A stretch of DNA of 64,000 nt, from assembly GCA_022605955.1 (NCBI GenBank), contig JAKCOZ010000001.1:18592146-18656145 (forward strand). Direction: 5' to 3'. Positions 24,863-37,234 of this stretch are shown piece after piece. Position numbers and translations under genes: made by a program. Every line of letters starts with the position of its first letter. Within the stretch, counting starts at the first letter, position 1. The notes beneath the pieces were generated by a model. It worked only from the letters and a program-made list of their open reading frames with translations, had not been told where the DNA came from and searched no databases. Origin of the DNA: Rallus limicola (Eukaryota; Chordata; Aves; Gruiformes; Rallidae).

Positions 24863-27800
24863 GTAAGCGATGATCCAGCTCTACTGCATGCCAACCCTAC
24901 AAAGCAGATTTGTGGTACCAATAAAGCACCAAACTGAGCTTTCAGTCTGTTTCATAGGAATTTGTGTCTTTAGGTTAAAACCACCATCTAAACAACCTTA
25001 GGAATTCAGCTGGCAGCTCTTCAGGGGAAAAAAAAAAACATCAACAGTGCTTCTTTATCAACTTCTAGTAATATCAAGGTGTTCTTTCCTCACCCTGAGT
25101 AGGACATTTCACCTGTCCCAGACTCTAATGTGTCACAACCAAAGGTACAACACCTAGATTTCTTCTAAGGCAGGGTAGATGAATAGCAATAGATTAATGA
25201 TAACTGATCAATAGTAGCACATTCTATGTCCTGATAAAAAAAACAGTAAAACTGCCTTAAAAGAAACACTACCATTCACTGTTTTGTGGATATGTGAACT
25301 ACACTATTTCTAGCATCCTTTATTAGATGTACACTTGTAGAAGCCAGGTGCCCTCAGCTAAGACTAAATCTATCCATTCCTTGCAGAAGTGCAACCTGCA
25401 CTTTTTTGGGTGGTGGTTTGCTGTGAGGAAATTAGCTGAGAAGAAAGGGAAGAAAAGCAGAGGGGTGATTTCTTCAACTAGGTCTAGGAAAAAAAAGGGA
25501 ACACAGAATGACAAAGACTTCAGGAAGAGGCACTAGGAAAGGGGAAAGCATGCAAAGTTTTCCAGGAGTTTCAAAAGGAAATATAAGATTATCATGAAGT
25601 CTTGGTTCATTGAGCCCATGTCCTAGATTCAGCTGAGGTACAGTTCATTTTCTTCACGGTAGCTTGTATGGGGCCATGTTTTGAATTTATGCTGAAAATA
25701 GTGTTGATAACATTAGAGATGGTTTTGTTATTGCTGAGCAGTGCTTACACAGAGCCAAGGCCTTTGCTGCTTCTCACACCACCCCACCAGTGAGTAGGCT
25801 GGGGGTGCTCAAGCAGTTGCGGGAGCAACACAGCCAGGACAACTGACCCAAACTGACCAAATAGATGTTCCACACCATATGGTATCATGGTCAGCATATA
25901 AAGCTGGGGGAAGCAGAAGGAAGGGGAGGACATTCAGGGTGATGGCGTTTGTCTTCCCAAGTAACCGTCACATGTGATGGAGCCCTGCTTTCCTGGAGAT
26001 GACCAAACACCTATCTAAAAGTAATATTAACATTGGTTTGTCCCAGCCTCAAATCAAAGTTTGTAGTAAATATCCAGATCTGTTTAATGACCAGCTCTAA
26101 GTCAGTAGAAACTGTGGGAACAGGAAAGCCAGAGGACTAAGTCTGGCCATCATCAACCACAAGAGGAAGGCTGGACATAGTAGCACCTACAGGAAGAAGT
26201 CAGGTGCTGATTCCATTTTGGAATGTCTTCCAGGCAGTTTCATCTCTAATTGCCCTTCCTGATCCCTGATGCTCCAAGAATAGAAATTTCCCTGCATTGT
26301 TCTAGGTCCCAATCAGGAAATTATGCTCTATATGGATGGGACTTTCCAATATTTCCCCCATGGAAAACTTTTAGATAGTTCTTAGGAATTCCCCATACTC
26401 ATTGCATAAACACAGTCTGGGGTGAGATTGAATGTTTATAGCAAGTGGTAACAATCTTCCTTGATACCTAATTAAGTCTTTTTTGTTGTTTTTTATTTGG
26501 AATAAATATTCTGTTAGTCTTCAGTGTGTTGACCAGTAGTTCAAATCCCACTGAGGTCTGTAACAACTCAGACTTTTCTTTCCATGACTATACAGTGTTG
26601 CAATTAGCTAATTTCTTACCAAAAGATGTTTGCCAGTGTAACAGACTTGGTCTTCTCCATTTTCACTTGTTTTAAGACTTATGGGCACCTTTTTGAGACC
26701 AAATCAGGGTCCTGCCTTAAAAAAAAAATGTTGCAGTGCAGTAATGAGAGTAGTAGAAAAATCTCACTTTTCCATCACAGTATAATTTGATGATGTACAT
26801 TGGCTTCCGTCCCCACTTGAATGACAAGGGTTGCTGGGGTCAGAAAGGGGAGGAAGGAATAAAGTACAGTGCTCAGTGCAACACCTTTGCATTGTTTCCT
26901 ACAGTTGGTTGTAGACAAGCATGTTGACCCCAGTGACCAGACAAAATGCATCTGCATTTACACTGGCTTTTAGTAAATGAAGACAGTCATGTGGTCTATT
27001 CCATCTGATTTTGGGGTTGAGATGGTCAAAGTTTAGTTGACATTTTTCAGCTCATGCCTTTTAATTATATTTCTGATGGTGTGCAGAGGCCTTAAGATGT
27101 GACAGGCCTATTCTTAGTAAAATAAAAGAAAACAAACTCAGTACATTAAAAAAAAAAAAAGGCAAAAGCAGGTCTGGAAAGGCAGTATGAGAGAAATTGG
27201 CTCTGCCAGTAACTCAGCTCTAGCTATTCTTGGTCCAGTTGTGCCATGTTTTCTCACAGGGAAGACAGCTGTCTCAGACAACCTTCCCAGAGGAGTCAAG
27301 GAAACCACTTGTAAATACTTAAAACAGGTTTGCAGAATTCCTCCTTTCCCTACTGCCCCCACACACATATGCCACCTCCGAAACCAAAGACTGTGATGCT
27401 CTAAGGAATCTAAAAGCTCAGATGGGATCTGAGTTGGCATTTAGCACGGACATTTTGTCAGGTTGAAGCTCAGGTAGAGATTGCACCGGGGCATTTGAGG
27501 GCAGAAAGCTTTGCTGGCAGCAGAATCAGAAAAAGATCAGACTCTGATAGCTGAGAAATGAGAGATAGGGACAGACCACTTCTGTGCATGTTTCACTCTG
27601 ATTGCAAAACAGGCATCTTGAAATAAGGGATCTGCTTTACAAATATTACTGGAAACTTTTCGGAGTTAGAAAACAGTTGAGATAGATGAAGAAATAAAAT
27701 TAAATACCCCTGGGAAATGTGCTTTTCACTCTCCCTTTTTATTTTTTTCCAAAAATGGTTCCATTTCATAGAAATGTTTATGATTTTGTGGAGGGGGATG

Positions 27801-30800
27801 GAAGGGAGACTGTTTTTCCTTGGCTGTTTGCAACAGTGTTTTTTCTCAGCAACTCTAATTACAATCAGCTGAATTTGGGCTTGAGTTCACTCAAACATGC
27901 AGCCCCATTTTTTAGTGCCATTTGCCAGGTTTCCAGTACTGCAGTACACAAATTTATTCAAAGGTTAAAATTTGCATCAAGCAGAGGTATTTATTGAAAT
28001 AGGCATTGCTGAAAGAGAAACAGACATATTCAGGGGGATCTCACAGAGAAACACCCAAGAAACCTAAGTTTCAAGATGATCCCAGAATTATTTACAAATA
28101 AACTACCAGCACCTAAACACAATGCTTCAACCACTAGTAACCGTTTTCGTGTTATAAAAGTTACAATACATAATACAGTGGGAACAATGATCAGAGTAGT
28201 GCTCCTATCACCTGCAGCAATGCCCATAATTGTAAACCAACTTCTGCAAATGTAGGTCTGCAGGAAATACAAAGTCTTGAAGACAGTCAACCTCAGAGTC
28301 CAAGAGGCTCCCAGCCAAATTGTTGTTGACTGTCAAGGGATATTGTCTCCCTGTTGGCCTATACATTTTAAAAATAGACAAAAGGCCTCAGGATCCTCTG
28401 AATGGATCTTCCTATTTCTCTGTAAAGACTCCCTGCAAGTAGCTTTGATGTCCCACCAGCCAGGAATGGTATCTCACTTAAAACCACATTGCCTTGTCCC
28501 ATGTTGTACTTTGAGGTCTGGATGCAACCTCACTAAAACCAGTGGAATCACAGAAAGTAACTGATATCAAACTGTGGGAGGGGCGGTTACATCTAGCTGA
28601 GTTGCTGACAGTAACATTCCTACTCATATAAAATGCACTTGGAGATGCTACCTGAGCTCTGCTGTCAGTTATCTAAGAGGTTGCTGCACCATGTAACTTG
28701 GGTGTCTCCTCACCAACATCCTGCCCTTTACAATTGCCTCCAAAAAGGAAAAAAGGAGGGAACTGTCCCATGAGGGTCAACACCAGAGTCAGACCTTTTT
28801 GCAGGCTTGGCCCATTGAGGAGGTCTGCAGATGGCTGAGTCTCTCATCTGCTCATCTGAAATATTTGGTATTTCAGCAACAGCCAAGAGCTGCACGCTTC
28901 AAAAGGAAGACCAAGCAACAAGTCAGGACACTGTCAGCTGCACAGTTGTTCCAGTTATTTTGTTTGAGCTGTTTTCCTACGATAAACATATGTCACCTCA
29001 ATGTCCCAGCAGGACATGTGCCCAGGACTGTGCCCACGCAGTGAGGAGCATGTGCTGCCTTCAGACAGGGAGTTTTTCCTCCTCTCCCTGTCCCTGTCTC
29101 ATTCTGTTTAACTTCTGAGCCCTGTTTGCTCGCTTTGCTATTCAAAACAGGGCTTTATTTTTCTTCTCTAGGATGTGCAGGGCTAGCACAGGTAGTTAAA
29201 AAGAAGAAAGCTGTCCTTCTTCCCCAACATCAATATTCTCCTTGCCAGCAATAATTATTCTGCACAGGGAGTTTTTCTCTTATCTGATGATGCATGTGTG
29301 GTGGGGAGGGTGTTAGTTATGGATATGCTGCCTCTTGATCTTTTCTGGGTTTTCTTAAATGCCACATTTTGACCTACAAGATCAGCAAAAGGATTCTTTG
29401 CGTTTTTCTGAAACTTTTTGGCAGCTGCCCCTTCAGCACATGGCCTGGGACTGGCACACGCCTCACAACCCGAGTTCTTTAATTACTGGATGCATATTTT
29501 TACATCCGTGCCACCCTTTAACTCTGAAGGGAGAATTTCTTCTCCACCACCAAGTGAAATTTCTGGTTATACAGAAATACTTTCGCTTAGACTTAGCCCA
29601 GCAACCAGTAAAGGAGTCCTCATGGAGCTACTCAGCAGTGTAACCTTGGAGTTGCAATTCAGTACATTTACTGGCTTCAGCCGTTGCTCAGAACATCTAA
29701 GATTAGGCAGACGATCCTAACTGGGAAGAAAGAGATCTTTCTTTCCCTTCCCTTGCTCCCTAGACTTCTGTCTCCTTTCTGTAATCTGTGTGTTAGGTCC
29801 CTGAATGTTACCACCTGTCACACAGGTGACACAAAGGTCTCCTTCAGGATGAATGCATAGGGAACTGGAGGAACTTTTGTGAAGGCTTTACCGTGAGACT
29901 TGGCCCAGACTGAAGGCCTTTAATTTAACTTGATTTTATCAAGTTCCGGGGGACTTGGAAACTAGATTGAGTTTCTAAATGACTTTGCAAACAGGGGATC
30001 AATGGGGAATTCAGTCACATCCACCAGCTCAGCAGGAAACAAGATTCTTATCTGTGGAGCAATCATTTTATTCTCTTAATGTCCATGAAAATAATCAAGC
30101 CGCTTTATTCAGCTTTACACCCCTTCTGCAAGGCTGCCAGTCTAATCACTTCATCAACAGCACTGCCAGTTCAACATTGTCTGTCCATGGTGACAGGGCT
30201 GGACCTCTTCAGAGGGAAAGCAGAATGGCCAGAGCTGTGACTGCAGAGAATCTATCTGGTACATATATGTATCACCGCTTATTCTCTTTGGTATACGTTG
30301 CTTCGGCAACATATTCTGCCATGGTTAAGTTTCTCTCTTATAGTTCAGTGGGATTTTTCCAGCTAATCAATGATAGATTGAGCAGGGACACTGCAGGCAA
30401 AGCACAGAATAGTCTGCTGGCTTCACAGATGGCCAAAGCTGAGCAGGAATTCGAACAGGATTCAGCAGTCCGTCCTACGTTAGGGAACTTTGTGTGTGGC
30501 TGGGCATAACTTCAAGTGATAAACAGTTTATAACAGTAATGATAGTGATGATAGTGGTGATAATGGTGAAGTTCACGTTGACAGGCTGGGACAGTGGTAA
30601 ATGTTCACTTTGTGAGTGAAATACGAGCACTGTTGCTATCCCCACCGTGGATACTGCTTTCTCCAGATACCATCCTCACAGACTGGTGCTTCCATCACAT
30701 CTCACTGGTGGATGCAGCAGGGGTAGCAGATGATCTCCCCTGCTATGCATGGGGGCGCTGTTGGTACACCCTTGGTTGGTAATAAATGAGTATGCTTGCC

Positions 30801-31384
30801 AGTGGGTTCATGCTTCCTTGGTCTAACACTCAAACCAGGTAGCATGGGCAGTTCCCTCTAGTCATCTCTGCCCCTTAGCAATTCTCCTCTTGAGCACAAC
30901 GGGAAAATGTGCCTTGCTTTGATTCAGCTGTGGGGCAGGGATCCAAGGCAGATCTTTGATTTATTTTGTCTTTGCTCAGGAGTGGCACTGATTTCCTGCC
31001 TGGTCACTCCTCTGAGCCCTTTCCTCTACAAAGAAGGGCTCTTTCCTCTCCACCCTCTCCCCAGCCACATTTGGAAAGGAAAGTTTGCTTGTAGCAATCT
31101 GTAACTGAACTCGAACTGATCCCCTCCTGGCTCTCAAAACCCTTCTCTGCTCTCTTAGTCCAAGGTTTGTGTACACAGACTGGCTTGGCCCTGGGTAAAT
31201 ACAGCAACTTCGTATTTTCTTGCTCTCAGGTCAAGAAAGCGAGGTGGGAAAAGCATAATAAACACGTTTTTCTTACCTCCTTCACAGTTTTCAGAACATT
31301 TTGCAAGCACTTACCTTCTACACAATAAGCCACTGACATCTACTGTGTCTGTTTTTCTGTTCCCCACCCCCACCCCGTCCCAAG
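24863..31384 (+). other. SYN3: SYN3 intron 4
   Basis: A 6.5-kb intron. It contains an avian ERVL-type LTR fragment at 25619-26016, a short A-rich run at 27148, and a small GAT/GTGAT-type degenerate repeat at 30538-30572. A plus-strand open stretch at 29979-30509 (176 codons) resembles no protein I know and is taken as chance. The rest is unique non-coding sequence in which I recognise nothing. Confidence 0.85.
25619..26016 (+). mobile_element. avian ERVL-type LTR fragment (3'-truncated)
   Basis: Recognised from memory as the common bird ERVL-family LTR. It opens with TG and then shows, in order, 'ttttcttcacggtagcttgt', 'ttattgctgagcagtgctta', 'cacagagccaaggcctttgc', 'cacaccaccccaccagtgag', a promoter block 'gtcagcatataaagctggg' with a TATA box near 25896, and 'gtcttcccaagtaaccgtca'. 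The similarity stops near 'gaccaaacacctatct', so the R/U5 end is missing. No internal retroviral genes lie next to it. It is in sense orientation to SYN3. The family name is from memory and the 3' border is approximate. Confidence 0.8.
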
Positions 31385-31474
31385 TTCTCTCAGCTCATTA
31401 AAATCTTCAACTCGTTGGGTCCTGAGAAGTTCCCTCTTGTGGAGCAAACGTTCTTCCCAAGCCATAAGCAGATG
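31385..31474 (+). CDS. SYN3: synapsin III, coding exon 5 (C domain)
   Basis: A 90-bp, phase-0 exon encoding exactly 30 residues: FSQLIKIFNSLGPEKFPLVE followed by QTFFPSHKQM. This is the synapsin C-domain segment that follows 'CSKPWV' in the family, so it joins exon 4 without a gap. The acceptor follows a C-rich tract (ccacccccaccccgtcccaag) and the donor is atg|gtgagt. The next synapsin exon, expected to start at the 'VTAPHFPVVVK'-like motif, is not in the window, because TIMP3 and its long first intron occupy the following intron. With exons 3 and 4 it makes 339 bp, or 113 codons, of continuous C domain. Confidence 0.96.
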
Positions 31475-34440
31475 GTGAGTAGCTTTGTTTTCTTCTGACT
31501 ATAGGGTAGATGGGGGAGAAGCAAGAAATGTGAGTTGGGAAAAAGGGGTGGTGGTAGGAATGGTGGGAAGAGTCTCACTTTTTACTTCCAGAGAATTTCT
31601 AGCTAAAAGCAATATTCACAAAACAGTGCTTAGGAATCTCTTTCTGTTCTTGCCCCACCCTCCCCCAGGTCATGTATGGACACAGAAAAAGTGAAAAATT
31701 AGGCTCAACGCCAAACAAAAATCCATTGTAAAATCTAAACAACAAAAACTCATCCCTTAGAGGGAGGAATCACTTTATTCAGATAAAGTGGAATTTTTTT
31801 CCCTTCCTGGAATTGTAATTATGTTGATGATCTGGGACATGGGCAATTAGAGGTGTTTGATTCACCGTGTCAGTTTGCTTGGCCTGTCATGGGGTTGCAT
31901 GAAATATTTATCAGCCTGACTGGGTACCCAAAGCAAATCAGTCCTTGAAAAAGCGTTTGTTTCAGTGGGTAATGTTTCATCCACAGAATGACTCCAGGGT
32001 CTAGTCTTCCTGTCAAAAACTAAACACTCAGTGCCCTGTGTGGTACTGGGCACTGTACCAAACTTTTAGGGCACCTCCCAAAGAGATCTGCCTTTAGTCC
32101 TGGAGAATTGATGCAAAGCAACTCGCTTTGTTTAAAACTGTTCATGTCTCATTTTCACTGGGTTAAAAGGCCGGGTAGTACTTCATGGGTTTTTGCTCCC
32201 AACATACAACTATCCTTCTCACCTGGATGAGTCTTTGATGAGACCCTGTGTGAACTGAACTGTGACACACACACCCCCCATCCCGTGAGCCACTGGCTGG
32301 CTGAGCTTATTTCCCACGCTTGATTGTGAACTCGAGTGGCACGGGCAGCCTGAAGATGAGGGTTGTTGAGATGTCAAACTAGGGCTCCAGAACGTTCAAA
32401 CCTCCCTTTTCTCACACATTCACTGCAACACTGTGGGCCAACCATGATGCATAATAGGGTGTAGGCACTAAATGATGGACAGAGGCACCAAAATGCAAAA
32501 GGAATGTTTTTAGATTCTTGTGAAAAATCCCAGCGGTGCTTGCTAAGGTACCTGAATACCTTAAAATGCCAGTCCCACTGTTCCAGTACACCATTCTCTA
32601 CCTGTGCTGTGCGGACAACAGCACTTCCCTACTTCACAGGCATGTCATGAAGGTAAGTGCCATGAGTGCTGTGAGGCACTCAAGCAATGCAGTGGTGAGA
32701 GTTGTATTGTCATTTAAGACATAAAGAAATGGATGGTCCTTAAGCACAACATGACAGTTTGTTGCAGACTTTTAAGATGAATTAATTGATAATTAATGTT
32801 GCATTTAGTTACTGCTCATTTCTAAAGGTTTTGTGACTCTTGTAATGCTTCAGGACAGTCATGACTTTGACCATCACTTCAGGAATGGTATTTTTGGAAG
32901 ACTTGATTAAGGTTTTCATTGCAAATACGTTAGCTACCACTTTTCACATTATTTTCTTGTCTGGAAATCTGATTCTCGATTCCTAAATGCATTTGTTATC
33001 AGCATAGATTATCAGAGCCCTGATCTTAATTTCATATATTTGTCATCTTTATAACTGATTCTCTACTTAGAGATGCCATTGCTTACTTCCAAAACAACAA
33101 AAGAACAAAAGAACCTTTTTTAGCTGCAGATAATCAGATCTGAACACAAACACTATTGTTGACATGCAAGCTTGAGTAACCTGGTTTAAATCAGTCACTC
33201 TCCAAACATTTACACAAGCAACAATCCACTTGGGTAAACTCTGGCCAGCCCTTTCCAGGTGGGGGGTCTGCCTCACAGAATGAGACCGCGGAACTTCTCA
33301 AGATCTTTTCAGGGTGCCTCTTCACAGCATGCCGGACTGAGAGAGGCTGAGTGGGCAAGTGCTTACACCAAGCAAGCTCTGCTGTGGTCATCACTCCACC
33401 AAGTACCTGTGACAGTTGTTTGCCTGCTGTGCACCAGGTTCTCCATGTGCTAGACAGGAATAAAATGAGTCCCCTTTCCCGCTCTTTTCCATCCCTTTCC
33501 ATGAGACATTTTCAAGCTGTACCGGTTAGCACTCGTAAAATATGCTGTGGTCCTTTGATGGCTGACCCCCTGCAAGTGTTTATAAGCCATGTTACAATTT
33601 TTACCTCTTCACAGTATGATATGCTTTAAGCCATGGAGTTCTCGCATTAAAGATCCCCATCCTTCTACACCCAAAACTTTCCAAAGCTTACTTTCTAAAC
33701 TTTTGGATTAAATGTAGAACAGATCTAAAAAAACCCATTTTGTTCTTTCATCCATGTAGAGAATAAAGTAAGAGACGGGCAATTTCTAACAGTCAGCCCA
33801 TTTTTGCTGGCATTTTAATTTCGATGAAAATGTTTCTTCTGAAGCTTCCTTCTCATGACAAGGGGCAATTTTCACCAGCCTTAGAACAGTAAACCTGAAG
33901 AGAGGACACAAGGCTCTGGCATTTCAGGCAAGGTTAGGCTGCAGTTGGACTTGATCTTAAGGTCTCTTCCAACCTAAGTGATGCTATGATTCTATGATTT
34001 CACAGCAGAGAAGAATCTCTCTTCCCTTTGCCACGGGCATCTGCCTTTCGACCCTCCCCCAAGTGATCGCTTTACTGGAAACAAGAGCAACCTGGCACCT
34101 GCTAGGGCTCCTGGGGCCTACTGGCGACAGCCACAGTGACTGCCTTGCTCTGCAGTGACCCCCTACGGCCAGTTCACAAGTAGGATGCGCTCACTTCAAA
34201 GGGGACTGTTTGCCGTTCCTGGGCTTAGGACCCCAATAACAATTCTCTGGGAGATCAATCTCTTTAAAAAGAGGGAGCGGCTCCTGGAAGGCTCTTTGCC
34301 AAAGTGCAAGAATTGCCAGAGGTGGAATATCTGCTTTGGGCCCAATAAAATGGTATCAAGAAAGGGAAGGAAATTAATAAATCCATTTGCAAATCCATTT
34401 GTGTATAGTGGAAGTGGACAGAAACTAATATAAGTGAAGC
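31475..34440 (+). other. SYN3 intron 5, part before the TIMP3 3' end
   Basis: Non-coding sequence between SYN3 exon 5 and the probable 3' end of TIMP3. It has a CR1 tail fragment at 33925-34000 and otherwise no element I recognise. At 34385-34394 there is a perfect 10-bp palindrome ATTTGCAAAT, resembling a POU-factor octamer, inside a small direct repeat (aatccatttg twice). The whole SYN3 intron continues past 64000, so it is longer than 32.5 kb. Confidence 0.75.
33925..34000 (+). mobile_element. CR1 LINE 3' tail fragment, plus orientation
   Basis: A short terminal piece: 'gcagttggacttgatcttaa', then 'ggtctcttccaacctaagtg', then 'atgctatgattctatgattt', the forward-oriented CR1 3' end with its ATGATTCT-type tail units. 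It is the last CR1 copy I can see; none was found from here to 64000. Confidence 0.88.
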
Positions 34441-34542
34441 AGAGACAGAATGTCTGTGATAGAAATAAAACCACTTTACTGTTTAGAATAAAAGGACACT
34501 ATAAAAAGTGAACATTATGCAACATTACCTTAAAAGACAATA

Positions 34543-34550
34543 TACATTCA
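34543..34550 (-). promoter_or_regulatory. TIMP3: miR-181 seed match (8-mer) in TIMP3 3'UTR
   Basis: The minus strand reads TGAATGTA, which pairs with positions 2-8 of miR-181 and has A opposite position 1. TIMP3 is a reported miR-181 target in mammals. An 8-mer is expected by chance about once per 65 kb per strand. If real, the site shows that the UTR reaches this far. Confidence 0.5.
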
Positions 34551-35162
34551 CTGAATATAAAATTTATAAATAACATGGAGGAAAACTGTAAACAGTGCTA
34601 GAAAATTTAGCAACAAATACATTCCTTCTGAACAAGATTTTTCACACGGGTTTGGTTCCCTCCCCACGTTTCCATGACTATCAGGAACAGCAGAGTGGCT
34701 CTGTGAAGGAAGGACAGTGTCAGAGAGGAGAAGCCAGTTACAGGCAAAGCAGCAGCAGATGTTTGGTGGATTTTTAAGGTCTGTCTCAAGACTGGTAGCC
34801 CCAAAAGCCACTTATTGTAAAAGACCAGAAAAATTTGCAGCTCCCTAGATTTTGTTCTGCCCTTCTAAGCTATAAAATACATTGTACGTGAAATATACTT
34901 TCCAAGACATCTAAGAGTGGAAACTTGTTCCCATGGAGGCCTTTGCTTCAAACAGTCTTTACTGCAAAAACCCCAGCAGTATGTTTCCCATCACTGGGAG
35001 GGAGCATTTTCCAGCCAAGTATGAATGGGATATGGTGATATGTTTCAGTTTTAGAATAGTCCTACCTAAAGGGCCGTGTAACTCTTCGAATCACAGGAAA
35101 CTTAAACCTAAAATCACACGTTTGTCCCATAAAGGGGAGGGGGAAGCCTCCCACGAGAGGAC

Positions 35163-35168
35163 TTTATT
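35163..35168 (-). terminator. TIMP3: candidate polyadenylation signal AATAAA (long TIMP3 isoform)
   Basis: A minus-strand AATAAA in the context ccttgAATAAAgtcctctcg. It would give a 3'UTR of about 3.7 kb. A second hexamer lies about 90 bp upstream at 35256-35261, next to an A-rich tract. No downstream GU-rich element was clearly identified. Confidence 0.35.
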
Positions 35169-36117
35169 CAAGGTACTCCATGCACAGTTCTCCTGCTCTC
35201 TACCCCCTTCACTTTGGAAAAGGAAAATCAAATCAAATCTTTCCCAGACTTTCAATTTATTTTTTTTTTTTAATTCTAAAGGGAAAAACACTCTCAAGGA
35301 AACAAGGAAAAACATCTATAAAGAAGAAAGTGAACAGCAACAGCCTAGATATGAGCTTTGCATTTTAGAAAGTTCTTTTAATAATGTTGGTATACCTGAA
35401 GCACAGAAGGGGGGAGCCTGGATCCTCTACATGCCCCGAGATTGTGCCCACATCAGCAGTGCCACTGACAGTTCCTCTTTAACACTAGCACTAGGTTATG
35501 GGGTGAAGTGAGAAGCATGTCAGAGGTGACAGGAAGATACCTGTGCTGCTGCAAGCCACTGCATGCTCCGCTGCCTGACATTTTGGGGAGAACTTCACAC
35601 CTGCCTCCTCCTCACATCTCCATGCCTGGCATTCCCACACTTCACGTGGCCTGCTGTAATGAAGGGCAGTTCTGTCCATTGGTGGGCAGAAGCGGCTTAG
35701 CAAGGCAGGAGAGCAGATAGAAAGGAAGAACTCTTTGAGTCTGCTTTAGAGTCTGTTCAATCCGTTTAATGGCTGTCTCCCACTTCAAGGGAGCGCTCAG
35801 TCAGGTTCATAATGCGAGCACAAGCTAAAGCTTAGCCCAAGAAGCATGAGTCCCTGATAGCATGCACAGAAACAAAATTAAGCCTCCCGAAAGAAATGTA
35901 TTTTTACTGGATTCTTCCCCCTCCTTTTGGCTCCGCATTTTTAAAAGCCTTAACAACTGTTTCTTTACACAGCAAGGGGAAAGATTTGCTACCAAACCCC
36001 CACCCCCGTCAGTCTAGCTGTCTGCATCTCAGAAATATTTTACTGTCTGCAATATAAAATGGGAACACACTTCATTTTCTGGTAATGCATCTGCTGTTTG
36101 TTGTTTACAAAGCACAT

Positions 36118-36125
36118 AGCTACAT
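36118..36125 (-). promoter_or_regulatory. TIMP3: miR-221/222 seed match in TIMP3 3'UTR
   Basis: The minus strand reads ATGTAGCT, complementary to all eight first bases (AGCUACAU) shared by miR-221 and miR-222. TIMP3 is an experimentally supported miR-221/222 target in human. The surrounding sequence is AU-rich, which favours site accessibility. Confidence 0.6.
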
Positions 36126-37228
36126 TATATTCTACTTAGGGACACAAGTCCTCATAGCATTAGTATGCAAATATTTTCACAATAATTTGAGTGCAATACT
36201 GTGATGTCTCAGCTAGCTAAATGAATCAGTGACAGGTAAAATATGCAGAGCTGTAGTTTAATGACAATTCAAATCAACACTTCACTGCATGGAGGGGCGT
36301 TTTCATTTAGCCTTCCAAAGCCAGGAAAGGTGGCTGCAGCTCAAAGAGACTTCAGCTTTGCAAAGTCGCCTTGAGCATGAGGAGGGCCATCTCCAGCGAT
36401 GCAGACTCCTCACGATGCCAACGGTGAGGATGGAGAGGCCGGCTCCACCCTGCCCTCAGTGACCTTCAGAGACTTTGTCAGCCGTGCTGAGCTCTAGCAG
36501 AGATTGCTCCTCTGTGCCCAAAGCCCAACCCCATACTCTGCCAGACAGGGCAATATTCAGACCCACCAGGTGATCCTGCGATGGGTGCCATGAAGCACCC
36601 TACTCTCCCTCTCATCTCCAACCACTAATTTCAGAATAGTCACAGGGAAGAGGACTTCTGAAAAGTGTTCCAAGTCTGAATCACGGGAAAATCCAAGACT
36701 TTCAATGTGTTTTGTGCCGTTGCCACTCAGTGCAGCTGAACAACTACAGAGCAGACCAAGGCACCTCTTACATCAACTCTTTGAATATGCCCTTTAAAGT
36801 TCACGTTGGAAATGAAGCTACGTGCTTGTTGCTGCAACGATCAATGTAGTAAATGGGGCATTGCAGGGGATATATGCCTGGCAGTGGTCTGGTTGCACGT
36901 GAGGAACGTAAAAACTCATCAGGGCATCAGACTCCCTCTCTGTTTGGCAAAGAGGTCCTAAAGAACTCTCCAGTAATCGGAGTCACTGACAGTAAAATGA
37001 TGTATTGCCCCAAGCTGAAATCACTGCAACACTTTTTCCTGCTGGTGGCAGCTCTGCTTTTTAAGTGGAATGAACTGAAGATATATGGAAACTTAAGATA
37101 AATAATCATAATAATACAAAAATGAAGTTAAGCATAATCTTCTCCCTACCCAAGCCCTCCCCATCCAAAACTCAGTCACCCATTTTGTCAGCACCCCCTT
37201 CTTCACCATCATTAAAACTTAAAATACT

Positions 37229-37234
37229 TTTATT
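37229..37234 (-). terminator. TIMP3: candidate polyadenylation signal AATAAA (short TIMP3 isoform)
   Basis: A minus-strand AATAAA in the context cttatcaAATAAAagtatttt. It would give a 3'UTR of about 1.6 kb, which would make a shorter TIMP3 mRNA that keeps the miR-21 site but loses the miR-221/222 and miR-181 sites. Confidence 0.35.

Noticed and set aside
29979..30509. 176-codon plus-strand open frame in SYN3 intron 4
   Set aside because: There is no recognisable domain, no promoter or splice context and no similarity to any known protein. It is taken as chance.
34933..35511. 192-codon plus-strand open reading frame, the longest in the window
   Set aside because: It lies antisense to the TIMP3 3'UTR. 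Its product is low-complexity and Lys/Phe/Ser-rich with no family resemblance, and one such run is not surprising in 64 kb over six frames.
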